Shown here piece after piece: positions 21,557 to 29,168 of a stretch of DNA of 64,000 nucleotides. Numbering within the stretch: the stretch's first letter is position 1; each line of letters opens with the position of its first letter. The notes under the pieces are model-generated. The model was not told the origin of the DNA. It did not search any database and saw only the letters and a list, made by a program, of their open reading frames with translations. The stretch comes from Saccharibacillus sp. JS10. Its GTDB lineage: Bacteria > Bacillota > Bacilli > Paenibacillales > Paenibacillaceae. Both the position numbers and the translations under genes were made by a program. The DNA is taken from positions 1 through 64,000 of the forward strand of contig NZ_JANFNS010000004.1 in the NCBI RefSeq assembly GCF_024436065.1, in the 5' to 3' direction.

Positions 21557-22726
21557 ATGAACGACACTATTCATCAACCGGTCATTTATCTGGATCATGC
21601 CGCAACGTCTTTTCCAAAGCCTGAATCGGTTCTTCAAGCGATGCAACATTCAATGCGAGAAGAAGCTGCAAACCCGGGTCGGGGTGGTCACAAAATGGCG
21701 ATTGCTGCGGGTCGCGTACTGATGCGTACCCGGCTTGAATTGTCTTCGTTATTCGGCGTATCCAACCCAAGCGATATTGCATTCATGCCCAATACGACAG
21801 CTGCTTTAAATCAAGGCATACAAGGTTGTCTGCAACCGGGCGACCATGTGGTCACCACGATGATGGAACACAATTCGGTGCGCCGACCGCTGGAATATAT
21901 GCGTAAAAAGTATCAGGTAGATGTGGATTACGTGACTGTTGATGAAGCTGGGCAGATCGATCTGAGCGAGCTTCGTAAGCTATGCAGCAGAAAGACTCGT
22001 TTAATCGTCTGCAATCATAGTTCGAATCTGCTCGGCAGTATTCTTCCGATTCAGGAGATTGCTGAAATTGCTCAAAGCGTCGGAGCTTGGCTACTGGTTG
22101 ACGCGGCGCAAAGTGCTGGCAGTATTCCGGTAGATGTAAAAGCGCTTGGGATCGATATGCTGGCTTTTCCCGGTCATAAAGGATTGCTGGGTCCGCAAGG
22201 AACCGGAGGTCTTTATATCTCGCCGTCGTTGGATTTAGAACCGCTTATCTATGGCGGAACAGGGAGTCAATCCGAAGAAGTGGATCAACCTTCTGTTCGT
22301 CCAGATCGTTATGAAGCAGGCACACCGAATACCGTCGGAATTGCGGGACTCGGTGCTGGCGTTCGGTATATAAAAGATATCGGAGTGTCCGTGATTGGAC
22401 ATCATGAATGGCTGCTCACTCAATATGCGATAGAGCAATTGTCCGCTGTACGAGGACTACGTCTGCTTGGACCCCAATTGGGAGAACCGCGCACGGGTAT
22501 CGTTTCTTTTATCTTGGAAAGTATTGATCCGTCGGCACTCGCTTTTCGTTTGGATCGAGAATATGGGATTGCGGTGCGCGCGGGTTATCATTGTACGCCG
22601 CTTGCCCATCAATCCGCGAATACGACTTTAAGCGGAGCCGTGCGTAGCAGCTTCGGTTATGACACAACAAAAAAAGATGTAGAAGCGTTGGTTGACGCAG
22701 TACGACATATTGCCAGTTCGGTGTAA
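21557..22726 (+). CDS. Cysteine desulfurase-family aminotransferase class V
   Basis: A PLP-dependent enzyme expected to take sulfur (or selenium) from cysteine as an enzyme-bound persulfide. The 389 residues show the N-terminal YLDHAATSFPKPESV motif, the PLP-binding lysine in FPGHKGLLGPQGTGG, and a candidate active-site Cys in RAGYHCTPLAH. It resembles the TIGR01977-like cysteine desulfurase family rather than housekeeping IscS/SufS, and no iron-sulfur scaffold gene is nearby. The start ATG follows GGAAGGAGCC. A DUF3343 carrier-like protein is encoded two genes downstream. Confidence 0.85.
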   Translation: MNDTIHQPVIYLDHAATSFPKPESVLQAMQHSMREEAANPGRGGHKMAIAAGRVLMRTRLELSSLFGVSNPSDIAFMPNTTAALNQGIQGCLQPGDHVVTTMMEHNSVRRPLEYMRKKYQVDVDYVTVDEAGQIDLSELRKLCSRKTRLIVCNHSSNLLGSILPIQEIAEIAQSVGAWLLVDAAQSAGSIPVDVKALGIDMLAFPGHKGLLGPQGTGGLYISPSLDLEPLIYGGTGSQSEEVDQPSVRPDRYEAGTPNTVGIAGLGAGVRYIKDIGVSVIGHHEWLLTQYAIEQLSAVRGLRLLGPQLGEPRTGIVSFILESIDPSALAFRLDREYGIAVRAGYHCTPLAHQSANTTLSGAVRSSFGYDTTKKDVEALVDAVRHIASSV

Positions 22727-22800
22727 CTCCGTAACGAATCGGGTAAATATCGAAAATGTACCTGCCGCAGACAAGCGTATAGAAGGGGAAGAGTCAAAGC

Positions 22801-23307
22801 ATGACAGAATTAAATCAATTAGTCTCTGAACAATTATTCGTGATCTTGTCCGTCGTGACCGTACTGGTTCTTTTTCTACTCCTGATCGTATTGATTCAGT
22901 CGGTGAAGATCAGCCGAATGCGCAAACGGTATGAGCGGATGATGGCGGGGGCAGGCGTGGAAGATCTGGAATCGTTATTGCTGAATTTGAAAACGCAGAC
23001 CGACTCTGTAGAAGACGAGCAAGAAAAGCAGCGCCGTTCTTTAATGATGATCGAACAACGTCAGCGGATGTCGAAATCCAAACTTGGGATGAAGCGTTAT
23101 AATGCGTTTTCCGATCAAGGCAGCGATCTTAGTTTCTCGGTAGCCCTTCTAGACGAATTAGACAACGGAATCGTGATCAGCGGTCTGCATAATCGCGATA
23201 GCTCGTATGTCTATGCCAAACCGCTTGAACAAGGCAGCTCCAAATATGCGTTATCTCCGGAAGAAAAAGAAGCGATTGAATTAGCACGACTCGAAGGTCG
23301 AACATGA
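22801..23307 (+). CDS. DUF4446 membrane-anchored protein
   Basis: A 168-residue protein with one N-terminal membrane helix (about 12-35, VILSVVTVLVLFLLLIVLIQ). A charged, coiled-coil-like segment (about 37-90) and a C-terminal domain follow, with GMKRYNAFSDQGSDLSFSVA and LLDELDNGIVISGLHNRDSS. This pattern is that of the DUF4446 family, which is found near the origin in Bacillales. The function is unknown. It overlaps the next gene by four bases and so is cotranslated with it. Confidence 0.8.
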   Translation: MTELNQLVSEQLFVILSVVTVLVLFLLLIVLIQSVKISRMRKRYERMMAGAGVEDLESLLLNLKTQTDSVEDEQEKQRRSLMMIEQRQRMSKSKLGMKRYNAFSDQGSDLSFSVALLDELDNGIVISGLHNRDSSYVYAKPLEQGSSKYALSPEEKEAIELARLEGRT

Positions 23308-23567
23308 ATACTTTTGTGATGGCGTTCGATTCTTCGCAGCAAGCGCTTCGCGCAGAAATGCTGCTGGAACAAAAAGCGATTGTATTCGAAATGATTCCGA
23401 CACCGAGTGAGATTACAGCCGGATGTGCGCTCAGTCTTTCTTTTTCTGCTCAAGAAGTAGACCGGATTATAGAGATTGTCAAAGCGGAACATATTGAAAT
23501 CCGAGGTGTTTTTCGATCTAACCCATCTTCAGCTTCTGGAGACTCTTCTTTCGAACAATGGGTCTAA
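23304..23567 (+). CDS. DUF3343 protein, putative Se/S carrier-like
   Basis: An 87-residue protein of the DUF3343 family, described in databases as putative selenium/sulfur-carrier-like. The N-terminal FDSSQQALRAEMLLEQKAI helix and the Cys-containing loop TPSEITAGCALSLSF are visible. The single Cys is the likely sulfur carrier, although the usual CG there is CA. It overlaps the DUF4446 gene and lies close to a cysteine desulfurase-like gene, suggesting a persulfide relay. That function is an inference. Confidence 0.75.
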   Translation: MNTFVMAFDSSQQALRAEMLLEQKAIVFEMIPTPSEITAGCALSLSFSAQEVDRIIEIVKAEHIEIRGVFRSNPSSASGDSSFEQWV

Positions 23568-23680
23568 TGCACTTCAGCAACGAAAGCCAATCCCGATGAC
23601 AAAGACTACCCTAAGAGGCTTGCGGCAGTGGCATTCAGGTACAAACTACGAAACCAGGTAGCGAGGAAGGAGTGTTACGA

Positions 23681-24757
23681 TTGTTGAATCCTTTTTGGAT
23701 GTTAAGTGCAACAACAGGTACAGAAGGAACAGGAAATGAATCGGAACCGGGCGATACGGTCAAAGAAGCTTTATCTTTTACATCGAGTCTATGGGAGAAA
23801 GTCACAGATCCTGCGATGTGGTGGGGGCTTGCAGATACGGCGCTTCGAATCGTACTGATTGTTTTGCTTGTGCAGATTGCGATTCGTGTTTTTTACAAAG
23901 TGATCGATCGTGCTCTACTCAAGCAAAAACAACATAGTGGAGAAAATAAATTTCGCGTTAAACCGCGCCGCTTCGTCACGATCGGTAAACTGCTAAAAAA
24001 TATGGTCGTTATCGTACTGAACTTTATGATGCTGATGTTGATTATTTCCGAACTTGGTTATGACCTGGCTCCGCTGATTGCGGGTGCGGGTGTGATCGGG
24101 CTTGCGATCGGCTTCGGCGCACAAAGTTTGGTGAAAGACGTCATTACCGGATTTTTTATCGTATTCGAAGATCAGTTCGCAGTCGGTGACGTGGTACAGA
24201 TTGCGACGTTCAAAGGAACGGTTGAAGTCATCGGGCTACGTACGACTCGGCTGCGCAATTGGAATGGCGAAGTCTACGCGATTCCAAACGGAACGATCAC
24301 GAATGTGACGAACTTCTCGCTAGCGGATGCTAAAGCTGTCATTGATATTCCGATGAGCGCCGACCGTTCGCTCGACGAAGCTAATCATCTCGTTGCACGG
24401 TCGTTGGAAAAAGTACGCAGCGAAAATCAGAAAGTGCTTGCCGATCCGAAAATTCTCGGGATTCAAGCGATGACGACAGGGGAGTATACACTACGAATCG
24501 CGGTGAGTTGCTCTCCGAACGCTCAAGCTGAAGTTGAAAGTATGATTCGCGGCGAAGTGAAAAGAGCGATGGAACGCAGCGATGCTTTGAAGCAAGCGTT
24601 GGCGGAAGAAGCGGAGCGTAACGCGCAATTGGAAGAAGAATCCAAGCCTTTGGTACTTACGGAGCCTAAATCCGAGGGACCAGGTAAGCCGGAATCGGAA
24701 AAAACGGATGCAGAAAAAAAGCCGAACACGGAAGATAAACCACATTCGGCGCAGTAA
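23681..24757 (+). CDS. Small-conductance mechanosensitive channel (MscS family)
   Basis: An inner-membrane channel that opens under tension and releases solutes on osmotic downshock. I choose TTG 23681 (LLNPFWMLSATTG), which lies 8 bases after GGAAGGAG. GTG 23672 is in frame but too close to that site. The product is about 358 residues with membrane helices near 55-80 and 105-150. The pore helix and MscS signature read GLAIGFGAQSLVKDVITGFF, followed by EDQFAVGDVVQI. The C-terminus is a long, charged, probably disordered tail rich in Glu, Lys and Pro. DUF951 follows directly. Confidence 0.9.
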   Translation: MLNPFWMLSATTGTEGTGNESEPGDTVKEALSFTSSLWEKVTDPAMWWGLADTALRIVLIVLLVQIAIRVFYKVIDRALLKQKQHSGENKFRVKPRRFVTIGKLLKNMVVIVLNFMMLMLIISELGYDLAPLIAGAGVIGLAIGFGAQSLVKDVITGFFIVFEDQFAVGDVVQIATFKGTVEVIGLRTTRLRNWNGEVYAIPNGTITNVTNFSLADAKAVIDIPMSADRSLDEANHLVARSLEKVRSENQKVLADPKILGIQAMTTGEYTLRIAVSCSPNAQAEVESMIRGEVKRAMERSDALKQALAEEAERNAQLEEESKPLVLTEPKSEGPGKPESEKTDAEKKPNTEDKPHSAQ

Positions 24758-24775
24758 GTGAAAGGGGTGGCTTCG

Positions 24776-24982
24776 TTGGAGCGCAAAGTGTTTGGCCTTG
24801 GGGACATTGTACAAATGAAAAAGCCGCATCCTTGCGGGAGTAACGAAATGGAAATTATACGTATGGGGATGGATATCCGAATCAAATGTGTCGGATGTCA
24901 GCATAGCGTATTGATTCCACGGGTTAAGTTTGAGAAAAGTATGAAAAAAGTATTGAAATCAGCAGAAGCTGATTCGGAGTGA
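24776..24982 (+). CDS. DUF951 family protein (YyzM)
   Basis: A small protein of about 68 residues matching the DUF951/YyzM family, with KKPHPCGSNEMEIIRMGMDI and IKCVGCQHSVLIPR. Its three Cys residues (one in HPCG, two in CVGC) suggest metal or RNA binding, and the function is unknown. I choose TTG 24776, 8 bases after AAAGGGG. The frame extends to GTG 24758 without a better site. It follows mscS, as in related genomes. Confidence 0.85.
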   Translation: MERKVFGLGDIVQMKKPHPCGSNEMEIIRMGMDIRIKCVGCQHSVLIPRVKFEKSMKKVLKSAEADSE

Positions 24983-25011
24983 TTTGTAGACTCCCACTAT
25001 GGACTCCAAGG

Positions 25012-25058
25012 CAGCTCTATCTTTAGCTTATGGCAAGAGATGGATCCGACTTGGAGTC
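25012..25058 (+). terminator. Hairpin downstream of DUF951
   Basis: GACTCCAAG (25012-25020) pairs with CTTGGAGTC (25050-25058) across a 29-base loop and is followed by ATTTGTTTTT. It probably ends the mscS-DUF951 transcript. The long loop makes it a weaker terminator call. Confidence 0.5.
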
Positions 25059-25157
25059 ATTTGTTTTTCAAAAAGTTTTTTGTATATCCCGGCATAATAA
25101 CACTTGATTTTTATATTTGCCTGCTATATAATAAATTCTGTTGTGACACTTATTTTT

Positions 25158-25248
25158 GGAGAGGTACCCAAGAGGCCCAAGGGGGCTGACTCGAAATCAG
25201 TTAGGCGTGTCAAAGCGTGCGTGGGTTCGAATCCCACCCTCTCCGCCA
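25158..25248 (+). tRNA. tRNA-Ser (anticodon CGA)
   Basis: The acceptor arms GGAGAGG (25158-25164) and CCTCTCC (25238-25244) are followed by discriminator G and an encoded CCA (25246-25248). The anticodon stem GCTGA/TCAGT encloses CTCGAAA, so the anticodon is CGA, reading UCG. A long variable arm, typical of serine tRNA, and the T-arm GTGGGTTCGAATCCCAC are present. The length is 91 bases. It stands alone between DUF951 and rpsF, and a terminator follows. Confidence 0.95.
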
Positions 25249-25264
25249 TATTGTTACTCAGACT

Positions 25265-25288
25265 AACGACCGAGGGTCGTTTTTTTGT
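25265..25288 (+). terminator. Terminator of tRNA-Ser
   Basis: AACGACC and GGTCGTT around a three-base loop are followed by a run of T. It lies 17 bases past the tRNA CCA end. Confidence 0.8.
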
Positions 25289-25310
25289 TTTGTAAAGGTT
25301 GAAAATGTAG

Positions 25311-25339
25311 TTGATGCCTATTACAAAGTCTGATATAAT
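25311..25339 (+). promoter_or_regulatory. rpsF operon promoter
   Basis: A -35 TTGATG (25311-25316), a 17-base spacer and a perfect -10 TATAAT (25334-25339). It would start transcription near 25345-25347, giving a leader of about 70 bases before rpsF. Confidence 0.8.
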
Positions 25340-25344
25340 AATAC

Positions 25345-25398
25345 GGTCCGGGCTTACAGCCCGTTCCTTGCTCCTGACTTGATTAGGGGCCTTAGACC
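25345..25398 (+). ncRNA. Candidate S6:S18 autoregulatory leader of rpsF
   Basis: The leader between promoter and rpsF can fold. GGTC (25345-25348) pairs with GACC (25395-25398) and encloses a GGGCT-TAC-AGCCC hairpin. The position and size fit the S6:S18-binding leader described in several bacteria, in which the S6-S18 complex represses rpsF translation. I did not verify its consensus CCG loop. Confidence 0.35.
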
Positions 25399-25415
25399 AA
25401 AAGGAGGTGAAACAT

Positions 25416-25706
25416 ATGCGTAACTATGAAGTGATGTACATTATTCGTCCAGACGTTGAACAAGAAACTGTAGACGCTGCAATCAATAGATTCTCTGGCA
25501 TCATCACTGACGGTAACGGCGAAATTACCAAGCACGATGCTATGGGTAAACGTCGTCTCGCGTATGAGATCAAGAAATTCCGCGACGGATTCTACGTTCT
25601 GACTAACTTCACAGCTGAACCAGCTGTTGTTACTGAACTTGAACGTGTCATGAAAATTTCCGATGATGTCATCCGCTACCTGATTACCGCAGTACCAACG
25701 AAGTAA
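25416..25706 (+). CDS. rpsF: Ribosomal protein bS6
   Basis: A small-subunit ribosomal protein that binds 16S rRNA together with S18. The 96 residues are of normal size and begin MRNYEVMYIIRPDVEQETVD. ATG 25416 follows AAGGAGGTGAAACAT, which also fixes the start. An in-frame GTG at 25407 falls inside the Shine-Dalgarno sequence and is rejected. It is the first gene of rpsF-ssb-rpsR. Confidence 0.97.
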   Translation: MRNYEVMYIIRPDVEQETVDAAINRFSGIITDGNGEITKHDAMGKRRLAYEIKKFRDGFYVLTNFTAEPAVVTELERVMKISDDVIRYLITAVPTK

Positions 25707-25739
25707 CAGTCGAGCTAATCGGCAAAGGAGGGGACCGAG

Positions 25740-26288
25740 ATGTTGAACCGAGTCATTTTGATCGGCCGGCTGACACGTGACCCTGAGCTGCGGTACACGC
25801 CTGCGGGCGTAGCCGTAACCCAGTTTACGATTGCAGTCGACCGTCCGTTTACGAGCCAGGGTGGAGAACGCGAAGCGGACTTCATTCCGGTAGTTACCTG
25901 GCGTCAATTGGCTGAGACTTGTGCAAACTATTTGCGCAAAGGACGCTTGACGGCGGTAGAAGGCCGTATTCAAGTACGGAATTACGAGAATAACGAAGGT
26001 AAGCGTGTATACGTGACCGAAGTTATTGCCGATAATGTCCGTTTCCTAGAATCTTCGAATCGCGAAGGCGGATCGGGCCGCGAAGAGTCGTCTTCTTACG
26101 GAGGCGGCAATAATGGTGGCAGCGCTGGTGGTGGAAATCGTTCGGAATCGTCGTATGGCGGTAACAATAACGGTGGAAATCGCGGCGGTGGTAGCCAAGC
26201 TCCTCGCGGAGGCGGCAGCAACAATCAGGATCCTTTTTCCGATGACGGAAGACCGATCGATATTTCGGATGATGACCTGCCATTCTAA
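25740..26288 (+). CDS. ssb: Single-stranded DNA-binding protein
   Basis: Coats single-stranded DNA in replication, recombination and repair. The 182 residues comprise an N-terminal OB-fold (about 1-105, beginning [20 protein letters not shown]). A disordered linker rich in Gly, Ser and Asn follows. The acidic tip DDDLPF binds partner proteins. It is the middle gene of the conserved rpsF-ssb-rpsR operon and follows GGAGGGG. Confidence 0.97.
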   Translation: MLNRVILIGRLTRDPELRYTPAGVAVTQFTIAVDRPFTSQGGEREADFIPVVTWRQLAETCANYLRKGRLTAVEGRIQVRNYENNEGKRVYVTEVIADNVRFLESSNREGGSGREESSSYGGGNNGGSAGGGNRSESSYGGNNNGGNRGGGSQAPRGGGSNNQDPFSDDGRPIDISDDDLPF

Positions 26289-26309
26289 TTATAGAAAGGA
26301 ATGAATCGA

Positions 26310-26585
26310 ATGAGCTTTAGACAACGTGATGCTGGAGACGGCGAAAGACGTCCTAGCGGCGGCCGTCGTGGTCGCAACAAACGCCGTAAAGTGTGTTTCT
26401 TCACAGTAAACAAAATCGCTTACATCGACTATAAAGATACGGATCTTCTTCGTAAATTTATCAGCGAGCGCGGTAAAATCTTACCACGTCGTGTAACAGG
26501 CACAAGCGCGAAATACCAACGCATGCTGACTGTTGCAATCAAACGTTCGCGTCAGGTAGCTTTGCTTCCTTACACAACGGAATAG
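26310..26585 (+). CDS. rpsR: Ribosomal protein bS18
   Basis: A small-subunit ribosomal protein that partners S6. I choose ATG 26310 ([20 protein letters not shown]), 9 bases after AAAGGA, giving 91 residues. An ATG at 26301 overlaps that site. The conserved core [20 protein letters not shown] and [16 protein letters not shown] is complete. The N-terminal extension is longer than in B. subtilis, as in other Paenibacillaceae. A strong terminator follows. Confidence 0.97.
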   Translation: MSFRQRDAGDGERRPSGGRRGRNKRRKVCFFTVNKIAYIDYKDTDLLRKFISERGKILPRRVTGTSAKYQRMLTVAIKRSRQVALLPYTTE

Positions 26586-26597
26586 TTCGAACTTTTA

Positions 26598-26631
26598 AGA
26601 GACGATTGGCTTTTGCCAATCGTCTCTTTTT
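26598..26631 (+). terminator. rpsF-ssb-rpsR operon terminator
   Basis: AAGAGACGATTGGC and GCCAATCGTCTCTT form a 14-bp perfect stem around TTTT, followed by a T run. Confidence 0.92.
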
Positions 26632-26980
26632 GTTGATCAAAAGAAAGGTAATAAAAAACAAAGGCAATAAAAAAAGCTGTACAAATATGAAAACGTTCTT
26701 ATAATAGAAGAAAATAAAAAAACCCGTGTTAACAAAAAAAGCTATCCTTTTACCATCGGTATGATAAAATGAAAAAAATCCCTGATTTAAAGTCTTATTC
26801 CTATAATACTTACTTAAACATGTCTTAATTTTGTTAGATAACCTTACATATTTGATTCTCGGTTTTTTTATTTTATTTAAAAAAGCTTATTTACATTCGT
26901 TTATCTGTTTTTTTATGCAGTTCGAAGTGATAAAACGTAGATTTATTTATAGAATGAATTACAAAAAGCTGCTTTTTATC
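26632..26980. other. AT-rich intergenic spacer upstream of opp
   Basis: About 350 bases very rich in A and T, with many homopolymer runs, between the rpsR terminator and the opp promoter. I found no open frame with a ribosome-binding site and no recognisable RNA gene. The composition would suit binding by a global regulator or nucleoid protein, but I see no clear CodY box. Confidence 0.5.
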
Positions 26981-26991
26981 AAAAAAAGGTA

Positions 26992-27020
26992 TTGACGTGA
27001 ATATAATTTACACGTATTAT
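26992..27020 (+). promoter_or_regulatory. opp promoter overlapped by a palindromic operator
   Basis: A -35 TTGACG (26992-26997), a 17-base spacer and a -10 TATTAT (27015-27020). An inverted repeat of ACGTG (26995-26999) and CACGT (27011-27015), with arms separated by 11 bases, covers the spacer exactly, as a repressor operator would. A perfect TTGACA at 27020-27025 might serve a second, weaker start. Confidence 0.6.
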
Positions 27021-27026
27021 TGACAA

Positions 27027-27310
27027 TAAATTTACCGCTGGTTCATTACATTGATGCACGATACAAGCGATTGTACGTCTTGAAATCGACCAAAGGTTAA
27101 ATGTGAAAGAAGAATATGCGTTTATGCATATATTCTTAAGTCGGATACACCCGATGTACTAGCGGCTGATTCAGTTGACATAGTGCACGAGGAATTGTAA
27201 TCCGAATGTCGATCGCCGTATGGAGGTTGTATGAAATAATCGAATGATTGCTCATTTCCGATTATTTTGATAGCTTTTTCTGTTTTTAAACTTCGATTAG
27301 GGGGATCTAC
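27027..27310 (+). ncRNA. Long structured 5' leader of the opp operon
   Basis: About 280 bases lie between the likely transcription start and the oppA ATG. Visible structures include AAGAATATGC against GCATATATTCTT (27111-27136, with a bulge). Another is AAATAATCG (27234-27242) against CGATTATTT (27259-27267), followed by T-rich sequence that could be a terminator. A perfect GGAGG (27222-27226) precedes ATG-AAA-TAA at 27231, a minimal open frame. No known riboswitch or T-box consensus is recognised. Confidence 0.4.
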
Positions 27311-29077
27311 ATGAAAAAGAGACTATCTTTGATGCTCGTAACACTGTTGGCTTTTGGTTCGATTTTGGCTGCTTGCGGCGGGGAAGAAACGGCTTCGACC
27401 GATAACACGCCTTCTACAGAAACAACAACACCAGACACTTCGGGAGAAGCGGCTGAAGAAACCGGAGAAGCAGGCACAGACTCCGAAAGCGCAATTGGAC
27501 TTACTGAAGCTGAAGATGTAACAACAGGTAACGAAACTGCACTGGCTCGTACGGATTCGGCAATTATCGGTACAGTAGCTCCTCAAGGTATTTTCAATCC
27601 GTTGTTCCACCAAACAAGTTACGACTTCTATGTAGACTATCTCATTTTCCCTTCTTTGACGAAAGTCAAAACAGACGGCACTTATGAAAACGATCTTGCC
27701 GACGATATTAAAATTTCCGACGATAACAAAACATACACGTTCCATATTCGTGATGACGCGAACTACAGTGATGGCACTCCGGTAAAAGCAAGCGACTACC
27801 TGTTCACGATGAAATTGTACATGGACGCAAGCTACGATGGTCAATCCGATCCGCTTAGCTGGAACGTTGTTGGCGCTGACGAATATAACAAAGGCACAGC
27901 AACGGACATCTCCGGTGTTAAAGTCATTGACGACAAAACCGTAGAAGTTACTGTAAGCGACTATGATGCTATGACACAAGTGAACTTGGGTGGTATTGCG
28001 CCTCTGTCTGAAGCGTACTACGGTGCTAACTACAAACAAGGCGAAATTGCAAGTGTCAAAGAATTCAATACAAAACCTATGGGCGCAGGTCCTTACAAGC
28101 TGACGAAATATGCAGCAGGTCAAGAAGTAGACTTCGAAGCCAACGAAAACTACTACGACGGCGCACCAAAAATTCCTAAACTGATCTACAAAGTAACAAC
28201 AGATACGACAAACCTGGCTATGCTGCAAAACGGCGAAAGCGATTTGGACAATATCACCGTTACAGAAGACAACGTAGAAGAATTGAAAGCTGCGGGCTTC
28301 CTGGATGTTAATATCTTGAAAAACAACGGTTACGGCTATGTGGCAATGAACAACAAAAACCCAATGTTCGCAGACGTGAAAGTGCGTCAAGCACTGACTT
28401 ACGGTCTGAACCGTGCAGAAGTCGTAGAAGCGGCTTACGGTCCTTACGCTGAAGTCATCAATATCCCGCAATCCGACGTATCGTGGGCTTACACAAGCGA
28501 CAATATCGATCCTTACGATTACGATATTGAAAAAGCAAAATCTTTGCTGGACGAAGCAGGTTGGGTTGAAGGATCCGACGGTATTCGCGAAAAAGACGGC
28601 AAAAAGTTCGAAGTTAACTTCTCTGCAACAGCAGATAACCCAGTCGTTGACGCTCTGATTCCAATCATGACGCAAAACTATGAAGAGTTGGGCGTTAAAC
28701 TGGTCGTAGAAACACTCGACTTCAATGCGATCATGGAGAAAAAAGACCGCGGCGATTACGATATGTTCTTCGCAGCTTGGGGCTTGACACCTGACCCGGA
28801 TTCCACGGTGTACATCACAGACGGTGCGCAAAACAACTCCGGTTACTCGAACCCTAAAGTCGACGAACTGTACAAAAAAGGTAAAAAAGAATTGGACATC
28901 GAAAAACGTAAAGCAATCTACGCTGAAGCTTATCAATTGATCAATGCTGACGCTCCTGAAATTCTGATGTATCAAAGAACGAATATGCTGGGCATCAACG
29001 GAAGACTCGATGGATGGGATATTAGCCCGTACAAAGATTTCCCATTGAGCTTGCACCAAGTTGAAATTGCACAGTAA
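27311..29077 (+). CDS. oppA: Oligopeptide ABC transporter substrate-binding lipoprotein
   Basis: The extracellular receptor of a peptide importer, of the family-5 solute-binding proteins. The 588-residue precursor has a lipoprotein signal with lipobox LAAC at 19-22, so Cys22 is the lipid anchor. A Ser/Thr/Glu-rich linker to about residue 80 follows. The mature domain shows the family-5 pattern, for example KTYTFHIRDDANYSDGTPVK and MGAGPYKLTKYAAGQ. It is the first and probably most highly expressed gene of oppABCDF, and a stable hairpin follows its stop. The exact peptide specificity cannot be read from sequence. Confidence 0.92.
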   Translation: MKKRLSLMLVTLLAFGSILAACGGEETASTDNTPSTETTTPDTSGEAAEETGEAGTDSESAIGLTEAEDVTTGNETALARTDSAIIGTVAPQGIFNPLFHQTSYDFYVDYLIFPSLTKVKTDGTYENDLADDIKISDDNKTYTFHIRDDANYSDGTPVKASDYLFTMKLYMDASYDGQSDPLSWNVVGADEYNKGTATDISGVKVIDDKTVEVTVSDYDAMTQVNLGGIAPLSEAYYGANYKQGEIASVKEFNTKPMGAGPYKLTKYAAGQEVDFEANENYYDGAPKIPKLIYKVTTDTTNLAMLQNGESDLDNITVTEDNVEELKAAGFLDVNILKNNGYGYVAMNNKNPMFADVKVRQALTYGLNRAEVVEAAYGPYAEVINIPQSDVSWAYTSDNIDPYDYDIEKAKSLLDEAGWVEGSDGIREKDGKKFEVNFSATADNPVVDALIPIMTQNYEELGVKLVVETLDFNAIMEKKDRGDYDMFFAAWGLTPDPDSTVYITDGAQNNSGYSNPKVDELYKKGKKELDIEKRKAIYAEAYQLINADAPEILMYQRTNMLGINGRLDGWDISPYKDFPLSLHQVEIAQ

Positions 29078-29105
29078 TTACGTTTAATAAGATATTCGGT
29101 TATCC

Positions 29106-29140
29106 GATATGCTCAGCTCCTAACCAGAGCTGGGCATATC
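29106..29140 (+). terminator. Intercistronic hairpin between oppA and oppB
   Basis: GATATGCTCAGCTC (29106-29119) pairs with GAGCTGGGCATATC (29127-29140), 14 bp with one T-G pair and a seven-base loop. No T run follows, so it is more likely an mRNA-protecting or processing structure. Such a structure raises binding-protein levels over the permease genes. Confidence 0.65.
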
Positions 29141-29168
29141 GATTTATATGCCAGAAGGAGACGTGTCA

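Noticed and set aside
27020-27052. A second opp promoter from the perfect -35 TTGACA at 27020
   Set aside because: No acceptable -10 lies at 16-18 bases. The nearest TACATT needs a 21-base spacer, so it is mentioned only as a possibility.
27027-27310. A T-box or known riboswitch in the opp leader
   Set aside because: No AGGGTGGTACCGCG-like T-box sequence and no TPP, SAM, purine, lysine or glycine riboswitch motif was seen, so only an unclassified leader is claimed.
27323-29059. A 578-codon open frame antisense to oppA on the minus strand
   Set aside because: The translated sequence is Cys/Phe/Val-rich with no family similarity. It mirrors oppA codon bias and has no ribosome-binding site.
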